DNA from: Scleromitrula shiraiana
Lineage: Eukaryota; Ascomycota; Leotiomycetes; Helotiales; Sclerotiniaceae
Direction: 5' to 3'
Assembly (NCBI GenBank): GCA_028455995.1
Contig: JABELC010000007.1
Coordinates: forward strand, 1,792,001-1,856,000
Length of the DNA: 64,000 nt
The notes beneath the pieces are model-generated. The model searched no databases, was not told where the DNA came from, and saw nothing but the letters and a program-made list of their open reading frames with translations. The position numbers and the translations under genes are program-made. Numbering within the stretch: position 1 is the stretch's first letter; the number at the start of each line of letters is the position of its first letter. Below are positions 1-11,458 of this stretch, one piece after another.

Positions 1-3000
1 GTATTGGAGCGTTGCGCCACAGAAGAAATTAGACATTGTCTTGCCATGAATTTTGTCAGCAGTTTTGCATCATTATTGAAAGGTAACTTCAATGGACTGT
101 TATATCTAGATTCAATCCCTAATTAACCTTATACAGAACCTTCACTTCCCCAATCTGCGACAGCACTTCTTGATGCTAAGCTTTTAGAGCGCCTTCTGCA
201 CTTACTCTATACTGCAAAAGCAGTAACTACTACTACTAATTCTGTCCATTTAACCTGGAACTCTTTCGATGCTGTGATTGAGACTGCTATACAAAGTCCT
301 GCGCTGTGGGAAAGCTTTGTTACGCATCTCAACAGCACCACACTTCTTCAAGAATTAGTACTTGAAGACCCTCGTTCAGTTATCAGAAAAAGCGTCGCAA
401 AGCATATCTCAACAAAATGCACTTTCATTCCTAATCATACTAGAGTTTCGACATTGGATATTACAGCAACATTGTGGCCGATAGTTGCCAAATTGATACC
501 CGAAGCCACTTCTAATCGTCAACAATGCGAAGAAACATTTACTCTTGCATTCAATATGTTCAAGCGGCTTTCTGATACAACAATAGACATCGATCTTAAT
601 ACAATCGTGAGAGGGTGGGGCTCTCTCCTTCTTGCGCACGAAACTATAGAGGAATTTGGACACCCAGAGAGTGTCGACCTGGTTGCGAATGGCCTGACCA
701 GTCTTCTTTCCTACGCAGTCTCGATTACGAAAGTTACGGAGCAAAAGCTGGCTTGCAGTGATCTTGGGCCCAAACTTTTTCAGAAGCACTTATTTCCTGA
801 TCTTTATATTGATGATCCTGACCGAGTACCCAGACTTGTGGCTCCTAAGATTCCCGTACTGAACTCTCTTACACGACATCACATGGGCGACACAATATTC
901 AATTTAGTGAAAGACAATGAAGCACAATATAAGGTTGTGTTACAACAGCTTGCAGATATTGTCCCTTACGATTCAAGCTTTGAGATGCCTTACTCCTGGG
1001 AGCCAACGGTGATATATGATAGATCTAAGGCCATCAGATCTCCGACTGGTTATGTTGGCCTGCGAAATCTCTCAAACACTTGCTATCTAAATTCTCTTCT
1101 CGCCCAACTCTTTATGAATGTATCCTTTAGAGAGTTCATCTTTAAGCAAGATGTTGTGCTTGATGGGACATCACAGAAGCTTCTGTCGGAAACCCAACTC
1201 TTGTTCGCAAACATGCAGAATAGCATGAAGCGATTTGTCGATCCTTCCAATTTTGCGAACTCAATTCGAACTTTCGATGATGCGCAAATTGATGTCACGG
1301 TTCAAATGGACGTGGACGAATTTTACAATTTGCTATTTGATCGCTGGGAACGTCAGATTCTTGCGCCCGATGCCAAGCAAACATTTCGATCCTTTTATGG
1401 AGGTAAATTGGTACAACAAATCAAGTCAAAAGAGTGTCCACATATTTCAGAAGTGCTGGAAGACTTTTCTGCTATTCAATGCGATATCAAGGGAAAAAGT
1501 AGCCTTCAGGAGAGCTTGCAGGCTTATGTTGATGGGGAAGTTATGGAAGGAGACAACAAATATAAATGCTCGACATGTGATCGTCATGTTGATGCTGTCA
1601 AAAGAGCTTGTCTCAAGGATGTCCCTGACAACTTGATTTTCCACTTGAAGAGATTTGATTTCAATCTTCGCACCCTTCAGAGAAGCAAGATTAATGATTA
1701 TTTCGCGTTCCCTCGGAAATTTGACATGCGGCCTTACAAGGTCGAGCACCTAATGGACCCTGGAGTCGATTCAGAAGAAGATATCTTCGAGCTGGTTGGA
1801 GTTCTTGTTCATTCTGGGACTGCGGAATCCGGGCATTACTATTCATATATCCGAGAGAGGCCGTCAACTTCTGATGTGGAGAATTGGTCAGAGTTCAACG
1901 ACGACATTGTAAGCCCTTGGGATCCGTCTACGATGGAGGCGAATTGTTTTGGTGGTGTTGATGTTCGTGGAACTATCGATGCTGGTAATATGCAGTTCGA
2001 AAAGAATTACAGCGCCTATATGCTCTTCTACCAACGATCTTCTAAGTTGACCATATCAAAGAAAGCACTTCGACAATCTGGAGGAAAGAGCCCTGTTAAA
2101 TTACCAGTAGCACCACGACTTTCGGCTCATTTGGCCATGGAGAATGAGCTTTTGATACGCAAGTACTGCCTCTACGACCAATGTCACCCAGCATTTGTTA
2201 TGAAAATGATAAAAAATGTTTATGATCTAAACAATGGACAATGTTCGGAGACACACGATCTCGAAAAACAGGTCATGCACGTTGCATTGTGTCATCTAGA
2301 TCAAGTTATCTCACGCACGAAGGACTTACCGGATTTGGAAAACTACATATCGATTTTGAAAGGACAGTGTCAAAAATGTGGAGAATGCAGCCGCGATTTT
2401 CTTGAGTATTTCGTCGACGCCACAGAGTCTCTCCGATTCATGTTAATGAAATCGCCTGAGATCAATGTCCGCTTGGTATTAGCAGATTTCATCCTCACAG
2501 CTTTAAACAAGATTAAACATGATCTTCCATATGCATATGGGCTTGAAAAAGCTGAGGATGATGATGATGATGCATTGACGGAAGCTGATCAGCCAAAGAT
2601 ACTTCAAAAGGTTGTTCATACCTTGAATCAATTATATGAGTCTTTCCATAATAGTCTGAGAGCTTGGCCTGAATACTTCGGACTCCTTAACTCCATCGCC
2701 AATATAGGAGATCATGAGACAGCTGTACTTCTTGATGCAGGGTTCTTATCAAAGACTTTGGATATTATTACTGCGGACCCTAATCTAGAGATCAATACCC
2801 AACTGACTCGAATGTTGGCGCTAATCTCCAAGAGAAGTACTTCGAGACCCGTCAACTTTGAATCTGTTATTGCTCTTCTGCATTCACTTCTTCAAGTGTG
2901 TGAGGGCTCAGGCCCCTCGATATCTCAATTACTCGATGACACCGATCAAAGATTACCATACGCTACTCAGGAGCTAGAGATACCTTTTACCGCTGGTGAA

Positions 3001-4023
3001 AGAGATAGAATTTATCAGCACTGGACTAGAAACAACGTACATATACTTACGGAAAAGCTTCTCCTTATCAATCAAAATCATTACTCAACACAGGCAATCA
3101 TCTCAATCCTCTTACACTATCATGAGTCGCTAGACTCCCACATATATGCAGCAATTCAGTATGGCATTAGGAGGAATACATCAGTACTTTGTGGTCCATT
3201 CCTTCGGGCGGCATTAACATATTGCGAGCATTCCGAATCTCCGCGCGCCATTCCTCGCATGCTGGAACTTGTTTCTAAATCTGCTACTAATGTTGATAAT
3301 ACCGAAGGAAGAGAGTATCTTCGATTCTTCAGGGATTTCGTCAGCCTATTGTCTAACTTTAATAACATTTCAAAGGAAGACCTTATCAGATATGGCTTGA
3401 ATTCGATTCCAACATGGGCTCCTTCACTCCTTACGTTTTATGATAGTTCTGTGAGAACAGGCACAGAGGATTTCCTTCAAGAAATTATCTTCGGTGTTGA
3501 TTTAGAATTGGATCAAACATATCCACCCGAATCACTCGAAGTTCTCGTCGTATCCACAACCCAACAGTTGGCTTTTAGTTGTTTGGATTACATTCATGAT
3601 TTCTATATTCGACAGAGACAACAGGCTGTTAGATCGGTTCTGATGAATATCGAACATACTATTGAGCTTTGTGCGAGATACTTTGGTATAGATGACTTTG
3701 ATCCTAATATGATTCGATTTAAGGATAAAGCAAATCGTAAGTTTATATCATTTTTCAACTGGACTACAACATAACTAATAATTCTTTAGAAGTTTTACCA
3801 GCCCTAAGAAAATACATGGTTGAGGAAGCTGATGAGGAAGCCTCAGGTAAGCTACTTATTCTTCCCTCCTTTGACTCATTTAGGGACACAAGCTAACGAT
3901 ATCATAACAATAGATTGGGAAGGTTCCGAAGAAGAAGAAGAAGAATACGGTTCTTCTGAACCCATGGATAGTATCACGGAACTTTGTGGACCAATGGATA
4001 ATGAATTGGAGGTTCAACTCTGA
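1..4023 (+). CDS. Large ubiquitin-specific protease (USP/UCH family), 5' end beyond the window
   Basis: This is the C-terminal part of a cysteine deubiquitinase that removes ubiquitin from protein substrates. I read four exons: 1-82, 137-3736, 3790-3846 and 3914-4023, with introns 83-136, 3737-3789 and 3847-3913, all GT-AG and in phase. The frame is open from base 1, so the true start lies upstream; a GTG at 274 is internal. The Cys box reads NLSNTCYLNS (Cys codon 1081-1083). The His box reads GHYYSYIRE (His codon 1834-1836), followed by FNDD at 1894-1905. A single CXXC (KCSTC, near 1566) sits in the finger region. Helical sequence before and after the catalytic core resembles the large USP9X/USP34-type enzymes, which is family inference. 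An acidic tract DDDDDD lies near 2560. The last exon ends in a Glu-rich tail. The catalytic residues look intact. Confidence 0.88.
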
Positions 4024-5038
4024 TTTTGTCTTTATTCTTGATGGATGGCTTGATGGCTTGATGATATGGTCTTAATGATACTCTTTTTTCACTTGATGAA
4101 TTTAACGATGCTGGCTAGCGGTTTTGTGGCGAATTTTTCTTTGCTTTAAAAATTATGTGGCGTTGGGATGGTTTGGGAGTATGGGGGGATGGTATGGATG
4201 GATGGATGGACGAATGGGAATATCCTCTCCTTTCTATTCCACTGTTTCTTTACTTTACATGACTTTATTTTACACAACTTGTCATTACTTCACTTCAATA
4301 CGGCGTACCAGGCTATTAGCGGATCGAATGGTTCGTTTGGGCTCGACCTGAGCTTGCTTCTATGGCTTGATTTCTTACGGTCTGGGATCGGGATTGGGAT
4401 TGGGACTGGGAATGGTTGGGATGGGATTGGGTTGGGAAAATATATCATATCATTGAGATGGACGGATGGATGAATGAATGGATGATTGCATATGAATATG
4501 ATGAGGTTTTTTTAAGTTATCTTATGAGAGTTTATTTTATTTTATTATTTTATTATAATCTCTCGTCTTGGTTTTGTGGTGATTGTGATGTGGATGTGGA
4601 TGGGGATGAGGAAGTGGAGGTTTGTGGTAGATGGGGTATTGTTATTTCATTGTTCTTGGTGTTGGTGGTGATCCAGGTTAAGATTTGAAACCGAGTCCAA
4701 TTAACAGTGAGTGCGTGAGCGTGTTCAAGCTGGTACATGAAGTATACATACCCAAGAACCAAACAATCACGTTAACGAAATAAATCAGCCATCCAAGCTA
4801 CATAGAGTATGCCCCTCGAATATTCCATCTTGCTACCGCCCCCATTTTCAAACACCACCACTCCCACAAAACCTCCTCATAACCGTCAAACCCTCCACGC
4901 CTCACTCCTCACTCCTCACGCTTCTCCCCCCTCAATCATGGTTACATCTCTACATACCCCAAACACTCAAATCTATAAAGAGGATAGAATAGAACGATTG
5001 TTTGAGAGCTTGATATATGGTATGCGAGACCTAGGTCG
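4024..5038. other. Intergenic, simple-sequence rich
   Basis: No supportable gene is visible. The stretch holds the 3' flank of the protease gene, a TGGATGGA run near 4195-4210, G-rich GGGATT/GGGACT repeats at 4382-4436 and a C-rich block at 4830-4940. Short open frames here are low-complexity translations. Confidence 0.6.
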
Positions 5039-5541
5039 TTCCCAGGCTAGGAGTTTGTTGCGGCGCTGGGGGGAGGTGAAAGGGGAGAGGTGAGTAGGAA
5101 TTGGAGGGCTGGGGGAGGGGCGTTAGTGCGTTAGTGCATTTCAAGTCCATGTTTATGAAGTTATCATGAACTACTGTTTTTTTGGAGGGCGGGAATGAGG
5201 AATATGCACCAAGATGAACACACCTCACACCCTCAGGTTTAATCGACAGCCACTGGTCGAATACTTGTCGAGCATATTCTTTCTTCTCCCCTTCTGGGTG
5301 CCAAAAGGTATCGACCGATAGCTCTCGGCTCCTCCTTTTCATTTTCATTTTGTGTGACGGTTCTCCAGCAGGTGTCATCGACGACTTGGTTGTTGAGCTT
5401 GAGATTGCGGTCGGTTACTTTAAGCAGTGGCTGTGGGGGTCCATGGAGTGACGGTACTGTTGGCGAGTGATTAGTCCGCGGATTGCGTCTTCGCGTGCTG
5501 TTGGACCGGTTCCGGAAATGGGGTGGAAGAGGCGGGGGGAT
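5039..5541 (-). pseudogene. Relic of a GNAT-family N-acetyltransferase
   Basis: Translating the minus strand gives four pieces that fit end to end as a fungal GNAT acetyltransferase but lie in different frames. Piece A (5541 to 5424) contains GPTAREDAIRGLITRQQYRH and ends at HSHC. Piece B (5424 to 5326) continues as LKVTDRNLKLNNQ and WRTVTQ. Piece C (5324 to 5208) contains DTFWHPEGEKKEYARQVFDQ and IKPEGV. Piece D (5068 to 5039) starts QRRNKLLAW, which resembles the acetyl-CoA-binding motif A. A one-base loss joins A to B and another indel joins B to C. C to D could be a true intron, since GT and AG are present. No start codon is seen upstream of A, and nothing recognisable follows D. I infer a decayed gene. 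The family call rests on recalled similarity. Confidence 0.55.
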
Positions 5542-6438
5542 ATGGGTTTGTTTAGTTGTGGGTTGAGTGGTTTGGTGGTGGCTTGTTTATATATATTTGG
5601 GATTGTACTTGGATGAGTAGAGGGAGAATAGGTATGGATATTTATTATAATTCACTTGAGATGTTGTTGAAATTGAAACCAACGTACTAGATTTTGGAAT
5701 GGTGGGAATAGTTAGCTGTATTTGTACATGTGATTATTCTTTGTTCCTTGAGTTTTTTATATTTATTCTATAATTCACATATAACAGTTATGTTTCCCCC
5801 GATACAATGTCTAGATGTAGATTTAGAATCGGGAACCCGTAGATAGTTGGGTGAATTGGTTGATTCTATATAGTTGGTAGACTAGGAGGGTGCACTATTT
5901 TCGATTAGCGAGTGTTTTAACCAACTACTTGCTACGCCACTTTTAGATCTTTTGGTCTGTCTAATTGGATGTCATGTGTCTGATAAAATTGGAGATGATG
6001 TGGGAAATGAGGTTTGGATCTCAGTATCTAATCATTGTTTCTTTGTATAGCAACAAATTGGATGGAATTGCAGTACATACTCTAATAGTTATATATAAGC
6101 CCTTAGGTTATGATTAGTATATCTTACTAACTATTGAGTTTTCTCTTTCATCACTAATGATTCAAAGTCAAACAATTCGATTAAAGCAAGTAAGGTGTTG
6201 TAAAATGTGCAATTTTTAACCTATATACTCCTATCTTATGCCTTTTCAAATACCATAACGCCATTCATATAGATCATAAAACAATAGACCTTTTCTCCAA
6301 ACTCCAGTCCAATTGCAGCTCTTGCTTTCGGAACATGCCCCTGTATAAAATGATACTCCGAACAATCCAAACTCCATCGCTAAAACATTCGCTCAATTAT
6401 GATACAAAACAAAACAAATGAAAGAGAAGAAAAAGAAA
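5542..6438. other. Intergenic, no gene seen
   Basis: AT-rich unique sequence with no long open frame on either strand. It may contain the lost 5' part of the acetyltransferase relic. Nothing else is recognised. Confidence 0.5.
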
Positions 6439-7836
6439 TCACTCCACAACCACCAAACTCAACTTCCTCTCCCCATCCATCAGAAAAGTCCACCCCTTTC
6501 TAGTCTGGGAACTACAATCCCCCCCAACATTCAGAGTCGCCCCCCTCAAAAACGGCCCCCTCATCTCCTTCTCCCAAACCGGACTCTGTCCATCCCTGCC
6601 CTTTGCACTCTCCCCAACCTCCACTAAATCCTCCTGCTCCCCACCATGAACCTCCTTCCCAAAACACATCTTCAAATGCGGGGGACTCCTTGGATCTTCT
6701 ACCGCGATTTCAATAGCCCCTTGGCGAGTGATACCGCCGTATACGTTTTTATACGCCTCATCTACATCCACCAATGCACTGAGAGAAATCCCCAACCACT
6801 CATAACAGCGCGTCAGATATTCACGGGTTAAGCGACGTTCGTTTTGGATTAGGACTAATCGTCTCAATTCATCAACCGCGGCCGCGAGATCAATCGGTGA
6901 AAGCGACCTCGAATAAGTATGCAGCGCCCACTTAAAAGTGTATATCTTATCCAGCGAATAAAGCGTCAACCCATCGCTAGAAAAAAGTATATTTTTCTGA
7001 AGAAGAGACCGCCGGATTAAATCTTGCGTTGAGGGACAGGAAATGGGCGTTGAGAGGGAGGACGTGGACAGCCAGTTACTGCCGATAGTGGGGAACTTGC
7101 GTTCAGCGCGAGCGATGGTGGCGTGGAGGATGCGTTCGGCGCGGGAGGTGAGCGTGGAGGCGTGCATGAGGGTTAGGCCGTAGCGGTTTGGAGTAGAGGG
7201 GTTTGTCCATTCGGGGGAGGGGGTGGATGGGGTGGAAATGGGAGAAGGGGGTTGGGATTGGGATTCGAGGATGTGGTGGGCAAGGGAGTCTTTTGGGGAG
7301 GAGGGGAGCCCGGACCATTTTGTTCGGGAGAGGTAGATGGTGGAGGTGGAGATGGTGGTTGCGTTTGAGGAAGTGGAGGTGGATGATTGGAGAGAGGAGG
7401 AGAAGAAGGAGGAGGTGGAGATGTTGGTGCAGGATGAGGGTGAGATACTTGTTGTTGGGGAAGGAGAACGGGTTGGTGGTGTAAAGCCATTTGCACTTGG
7501 GGGAATGCATCGCGTAAGCGTTGACATTGGTGCTTGGTTGTAAAGAGCCGTTGTGGGAGATTTGGTAAGGGAATGTGAACCGGGTGCTGTGAGTGGAGGG
7601 GAGATGATGGGACTTTGGATTTGGGTGTCCTTTTTTACGACGATGAGAGAGAGGGAGAGTCCCTTCCGTACTAGGCGTGCGGAAACATATTCTAGTGCTT
7701 CGTGGAGTTCGGGAGGGAGTTGTGTTGGTTCGAGGATAGATGAACCGGCTTCTAAGGGGGAAGAGATGGTGTGCTTTGAGATAGGCATCTTGAACTTGAT
7801 GACAGTTGATGTAGATGTGAAAAGATAATATCTCAA
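6439..7836 (-). CDS. Unrecognised fungal protein, single exon, 465 aa (449 aa from second Met)
   Basis: I do not recognise a named family. The open frame starts at 7836; a second ATG at 7788 (MPISKHTISS) may be the real start and lacks the odd leader. Residues 40-70 form a helix with ALEYVSARLVRKGLS and LIVV. A long Ser/Thr/Pro-rich linker covers about 90-230. The C-terminal half is folded-looking: SRAERILHATIARAERKFP, LIRRSLLQKNILFSSDGLTL, then an arginine-rich helical part with DLAAAVDELRRLVL and YLTRCYEWLG. There is no signal peptide or membrane segment. The last 120 codons are G/T-ending while the middle is C-ending, as in several neighbours. It is probably a real conserved protein because the helical blocks keep amphipathic patterns outside the low-complexity linker. 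Confidence 0.7.
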   Translation of the reverse strand: MRYYLFTSTSTVIKFKMPISKHTISSPLEAGSSILEPTQLPPELHEALEYVSARLVRKGLSLSLIVVKKDTQIQSPIISPPLTAPGSHSLTKSPTTALYNQAPMSTLTRCIPPSANGFTPPTRSPSPTTSISPSSCTNISTSSFFSSSLQSSTSTSSNATTISTSTIYLSRTKWSGLPSSPKDSLAHHILESQSQPPSPISTPSTPSPEWTNPSTPNRYGLTLMHASTLTSRAERILHATIARAERKFPTIGSNWLSTSSLSTPISCPSTQDLIRRSLLQKNILFSSDGLTLYSLDKIYTFKWALHTYSRSLSPIDLAAAVDELRRLVLIQNERRLTREYLTRCYEWLGISLSALVDVDEAYKNVYGGITRQGAIEIAVEDPRSPPHLKMCFGKEVHGGEQEDLVEVGESAKGRDGQSPVWEKEMRGPFLRGATLNVGGDCSSQTRKGWTFLMDGERKLSLVVVE

Positions 7837-8974
7837 TCTATATGTATGTCTTTATGAAACAGAAAGTTCAAGCCGATGATGAGTTATTCCCTCGAGGTGT
7901 CAAGTAAAAGATATATAAAATCTCAACCTCACAAGAGCCAAGAAATGATACTCAAAATAACATACTACCCCGGATGCACATGAACATGCATTAGATCAGC
8001 GATAACCCCCGCATGCAAGTAGATAACATAAGGGTACTCGATTCTGAGCAGGGGCAAAAGCTCAAAAAAAGCCCTACTAGAATGAAAATGGAAGGAAAAG
8101 TTTCTAGTCTGTATTACAGAACCTCCATTTCTGGACACAAAAATGATTTAAAAGGGTGTCATGCAAGAAATTGTGATATCAAAAATGTGATAAATCCTGC
8201 ATATCATAACGGTAGACCAGGTATCTGAAGTTATTTTAAGATCTTTACCCCACTCTACTAGAAAATGTATATAAATATTTTTATTCACACGGGCATTGTA
8301 AGCAATTGTTTATTGGAGGTTGGTGTGTAGTACCCAGTAGTGCTGCTTATCGTTTTATTGATCGTTTTTACGAGGGGGGCGCCGGATAGGGTTAGCGATT
8401 TTATGGCACTTGCATTACCGAGAGGGAGGGATGCAGGTTTATCACATCACAAGTACTATTTTTGGGGCGACTGACGGGTATGTATTTTCTACATATTATT
8501 GTAACAAACGAAAGGGAAATCTCCAGATACTGTATTTCCAAGAATAGAAACAATGCTTTCCCCCATGGAAATATCTATTAGATTAAAAGCACGTTCCTCC
8601 CCTCTTTTGGACTTGATATTGTGTGCTATCACATATCCGATCAAACCATATCCGATCAAACTATTGTATTTTATTCTTCTGGAATGAATCTTTGGGATCT
8701 ATTTATGGGAGAAATATGGATGGAAAGAGGCATATTCAGATGCTTCAACCGTTCATTAGTTGGAATTGGACTTGTACGAATTGGTCAGAATGTAAGCAGA
8801 TGCTAATTCTTCTATTCCACCATTCTCTGATCCATACTATCTCTCAACTAAGAGAGGTGATCATAGATCTAAATTTTCTAAACACACTATTCTCACTCAC
8901 CTCACTCACTCACCTCATGATACCATAATATCCATAAACATATAGCCACAACATAAATACTCTAGACCACTAAC

Positions 8975-9074
8975 ATTCTAATTCTAATTCTAATTCTAAT
9001 TCTAATTCTAATTCTAATTCTAATTCTAATTCTGATTCTAATTCTGATTCTAATTCTAATTCTAATTCTAATTC
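8975..9074. repeat. Hexanucleotide array (ATTCTA)n, about 16 copies
   Basis: About 100 bases of ATTCTA repeated head to tail, with two ATTCTG variants in the second half. This is a plain microsatellite with no spacer structure. Confidence 0.9.
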
Positions 9075-9306
9075 CAATCCCCAAACCCAACTACAAAACA
9101 ACAAACATAACATAACATCCCAACGACTTCAAAATAACCCTCCTCACTTAGTCTAGCACGTCTACTCAGCCCTACAAGGTAGGCGCTAACCTCCCCTCCC
9201 CCTCCATTCCCTTCCCTTCCCTCCCCTTCCCGTTCCATCCTATACATAAAACTAAGAATATATATAAACAAGCGCCTGTAAATCCATCCATCCTATAATA
9301 TATCCC

Positions 9307-9369
9307 GCATGCATGCATGCATGCATGCATGCATGTATGTATAGTATGTATGTATGTATGTATGTATGT
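9307..9369. repeat. Tetranucleotide arrays (GCAT)n then (GTAT)n
   Basis: GCAT is repeated about seven times and passes into a TATG array broken by one AGTATG unit. The GCATGC units are self-complementary, so the tract could form hairpins. Confidence 0.85.
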
Positions 9370-10242
9370 TAGTCTGTAGTATAGATCTATGCGAGAAACA
9401 TCCCGTGGTTTAGTATATTACATGTATCTAGTAGCTTTCTTGATATCATCTATGCGATGATGCTCGGATTTTGATGGGTTGGTATCTTTATCGTTTATCT
9501 TGTTTTTCTGGATATCTCATGTCATGTCATGTAAAATCATGTTATGGAGGTTTTTGTGTGTGGGGTGGGGTGGTGGATTGAGATGGGTGTTTGGGTATGG
9601 TATGTATGGTGATGGATAGGTAGGTAAGTCTTTGAACAGTAGATGGATGGCTAGACTGGTATTTATTTTAGATTTGCTTTTCTTGAATGGTTGGTATGCA
9701 TTTTTTTTATATATCGGAATAGGTTTGGGTTATTCGATAATATCATCTCGCCTTCACTAAGCTTCCTATATTTGTAAATATCCATACTCATGTTCAAATA
9801 TTGATATACGTGCACGTAACCACCAAATGGATCCTCTCACCTATAAACCGCAAATCTAGTGGAAAGGCATCGTACATAAATGTAGTGAGTATAATACATA
9901 CACAAAGAGAAGAATAAGAACGATAGAATAATTAGTTCTCAGCGTATCTTTGTCGATTTTTGCATCTCGTTCGTTTGTTCGTTTGTTCTGCTGTTTGAAT
10001 TGAATATCATACCATCCATCCATCCATCCATATATGCTATGTTGATGGTCAATCTCAACCTCAAGAACTATCGTATCGTATCACATCTATCGTCATAGTA
10101 AACCCCCTCACCCATTGATCATTCAATCGTTCATTCAATCAATCAACCACTCATCCCACCCCATCCATCGCCCGCACCTTCATAACCTATCCCCATCCCC
10201 TCATTCTCAAACCCCACTCCTCCCCATAGCCAATCCCCCAAT

Positions 10243-10600
10243 CTAAAACAACCCTCCACTAGCCTGTCCCTGCGCACTCTCCTTCTGTAACCGTGCCAAA
10301 TACTGCTTACTAACCGTATTCCAAGCACTCATATATTTCTCCATACATTGACCTAGACAGGTTGATTCGGAGGCGCTGAGGGTGGTGCCGGGTTTGGGGA
10401 TGCAGGCTGCGAAGCAGTGTTCGTTTACTTTCTGTTTTGGGGGAGAGGAGATGTTAGTTTGGCTTGGTTTTGTTGGGGAGGGAGAGGATGGGGAGGGGAA
10501 GACGAGGAGGGAGGGAACATACCTCGATTAACTGTCTAGCATTGGTCATGGCGGCTTCCTGTCGTACTTGATTCATGAGGGCAGTTTTTGGAGATTCCAT
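10243..10600 (-). CDS. tim13: Mitochondrial import inner-membrane translocase subunit Tim13
   Basis: This is a small Tim chaperone of the intermembrane space. With Tim8 it escorts hydrophobic precursors to the TIM22/TIM23 machinery (family knowledge). Two exons: 10600-10523 (26 codons) and 10431-10243. The intron 10522-10432 has GTATGT and CAG ends and is phase 0. The product is 88 aa, close to fungal Tim13 length. The twin CX3C signature is complete: CFAAC, then CLGQC. The N-terminal helix reads NQVRQEAAMTNARQLIEKVN, typical of Tim13. The frame was too split by the intron to stand out as a single long ORF. The codons switch from C-ending to G/T-ending halfway through exon 2. The lectin gene is divergent, 858 bp away. 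Confidence 0.93.
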
Positions 10601-11458
10601 TTTGAATTATTGTTTGTTTGTTTGTAAATGTGATTATGGAGTTAATATTGAAGGCTGCAGAGTTAAATATGAAGGTGAACTGAGAAGGAAATCGAATTAG
10701 AGTTGATGATTTTTATATCTCGATTGGGATTGAATGAATAAACTGGATTGGATTGAATTGAATTGAATTGAATTGAATTAGATCGGATTGTGTTTGGATT
10801 TGGTTGGAAGGTTTAATGCGTTGTGATATATGGTGTAGATAGTTCGATTTAAGACCAGTAAATGATTTTGAATTTTGAGATAAAATCTAAAAATCTTATG
10901 ACGAGCCTTCGCCTTCTGTAGGTTCTTTTCTTCCACCCGTTCAAGCCTCGGTATTAAGGCAATAGAACCTCCCAATTCAAATGCCTGAAAAGAAAGAAAA
11001 AAAAAGTTTACAGGCTATTTACCCACTAAATTTTCAATGCCGCAGCGACAGGGATACTAGCTTTTAGAACTAAATTCATTGCACGAACTATCCACCACAC
11101 ACAAACACACACCCCGGACCGAAACGAAACATTATTAGAGCATTAGAGCGAACCTTACCCTAGGAGCAAGTGGGTAGAAAGGGAAAGGCCAGCTAACCTT
11201 AACAATTTCATCCATCGTCTTGATCGTCTTGATCGTATTGTATTGTATTGTATTGTACTGTATTGTACTGTACTGTACTGTACCGTATCGCAACAATCGA
11301 TCAACCACTCTTCATACCTTCTTTTTCTTTTTCTTTCCCTTTTTCTTCTAATTAATTGCATTTACAACTCATCTCCATTTTTGCAAACGGATTAAGAAAA
11401 TCGAAGCTGCGAAATTGAAAGGTGTCGCTAGCAGGATAGATAGAGTGGAATAGGAGCA
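10601..11458. promoter_or_regulatory. Divergent intergenic region between TIM13 and the L-type lectin gene
   Basis: The 858 bp between the two start codons must hold both promoters. It contains a GATTG/AATTG pentamer run at 10745-10779 and a TGTAT/TGTAC pentamer array at about 11234-11288. No element could be assigned to a known factor. Confidence 0.45.

Larger units (their letters stand above)
7837..10242. other. Intergenic, 2.4 kb, microsatellite rich
   Basis: No gene could be supported on either strand. The stretch carries the 5' flank of the 465 aa gene, a hexanucleotide array at 8975-9074, a GCAT array at 9307-9336, a GTTCGTTT run near 9969-9988 and a CATC run near 10013-10030. The last 90 bases are C-rich on the plus strand and belong to the TIM13 3' flank. 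Confidence 0.55.

Noticed and set aside
7103..7510. Pro/His/Leu-rich minus-strand frames overlapping the 465 aa gene
   Set aside because: They are out-of-frame shadows of the C-rich coding strand.
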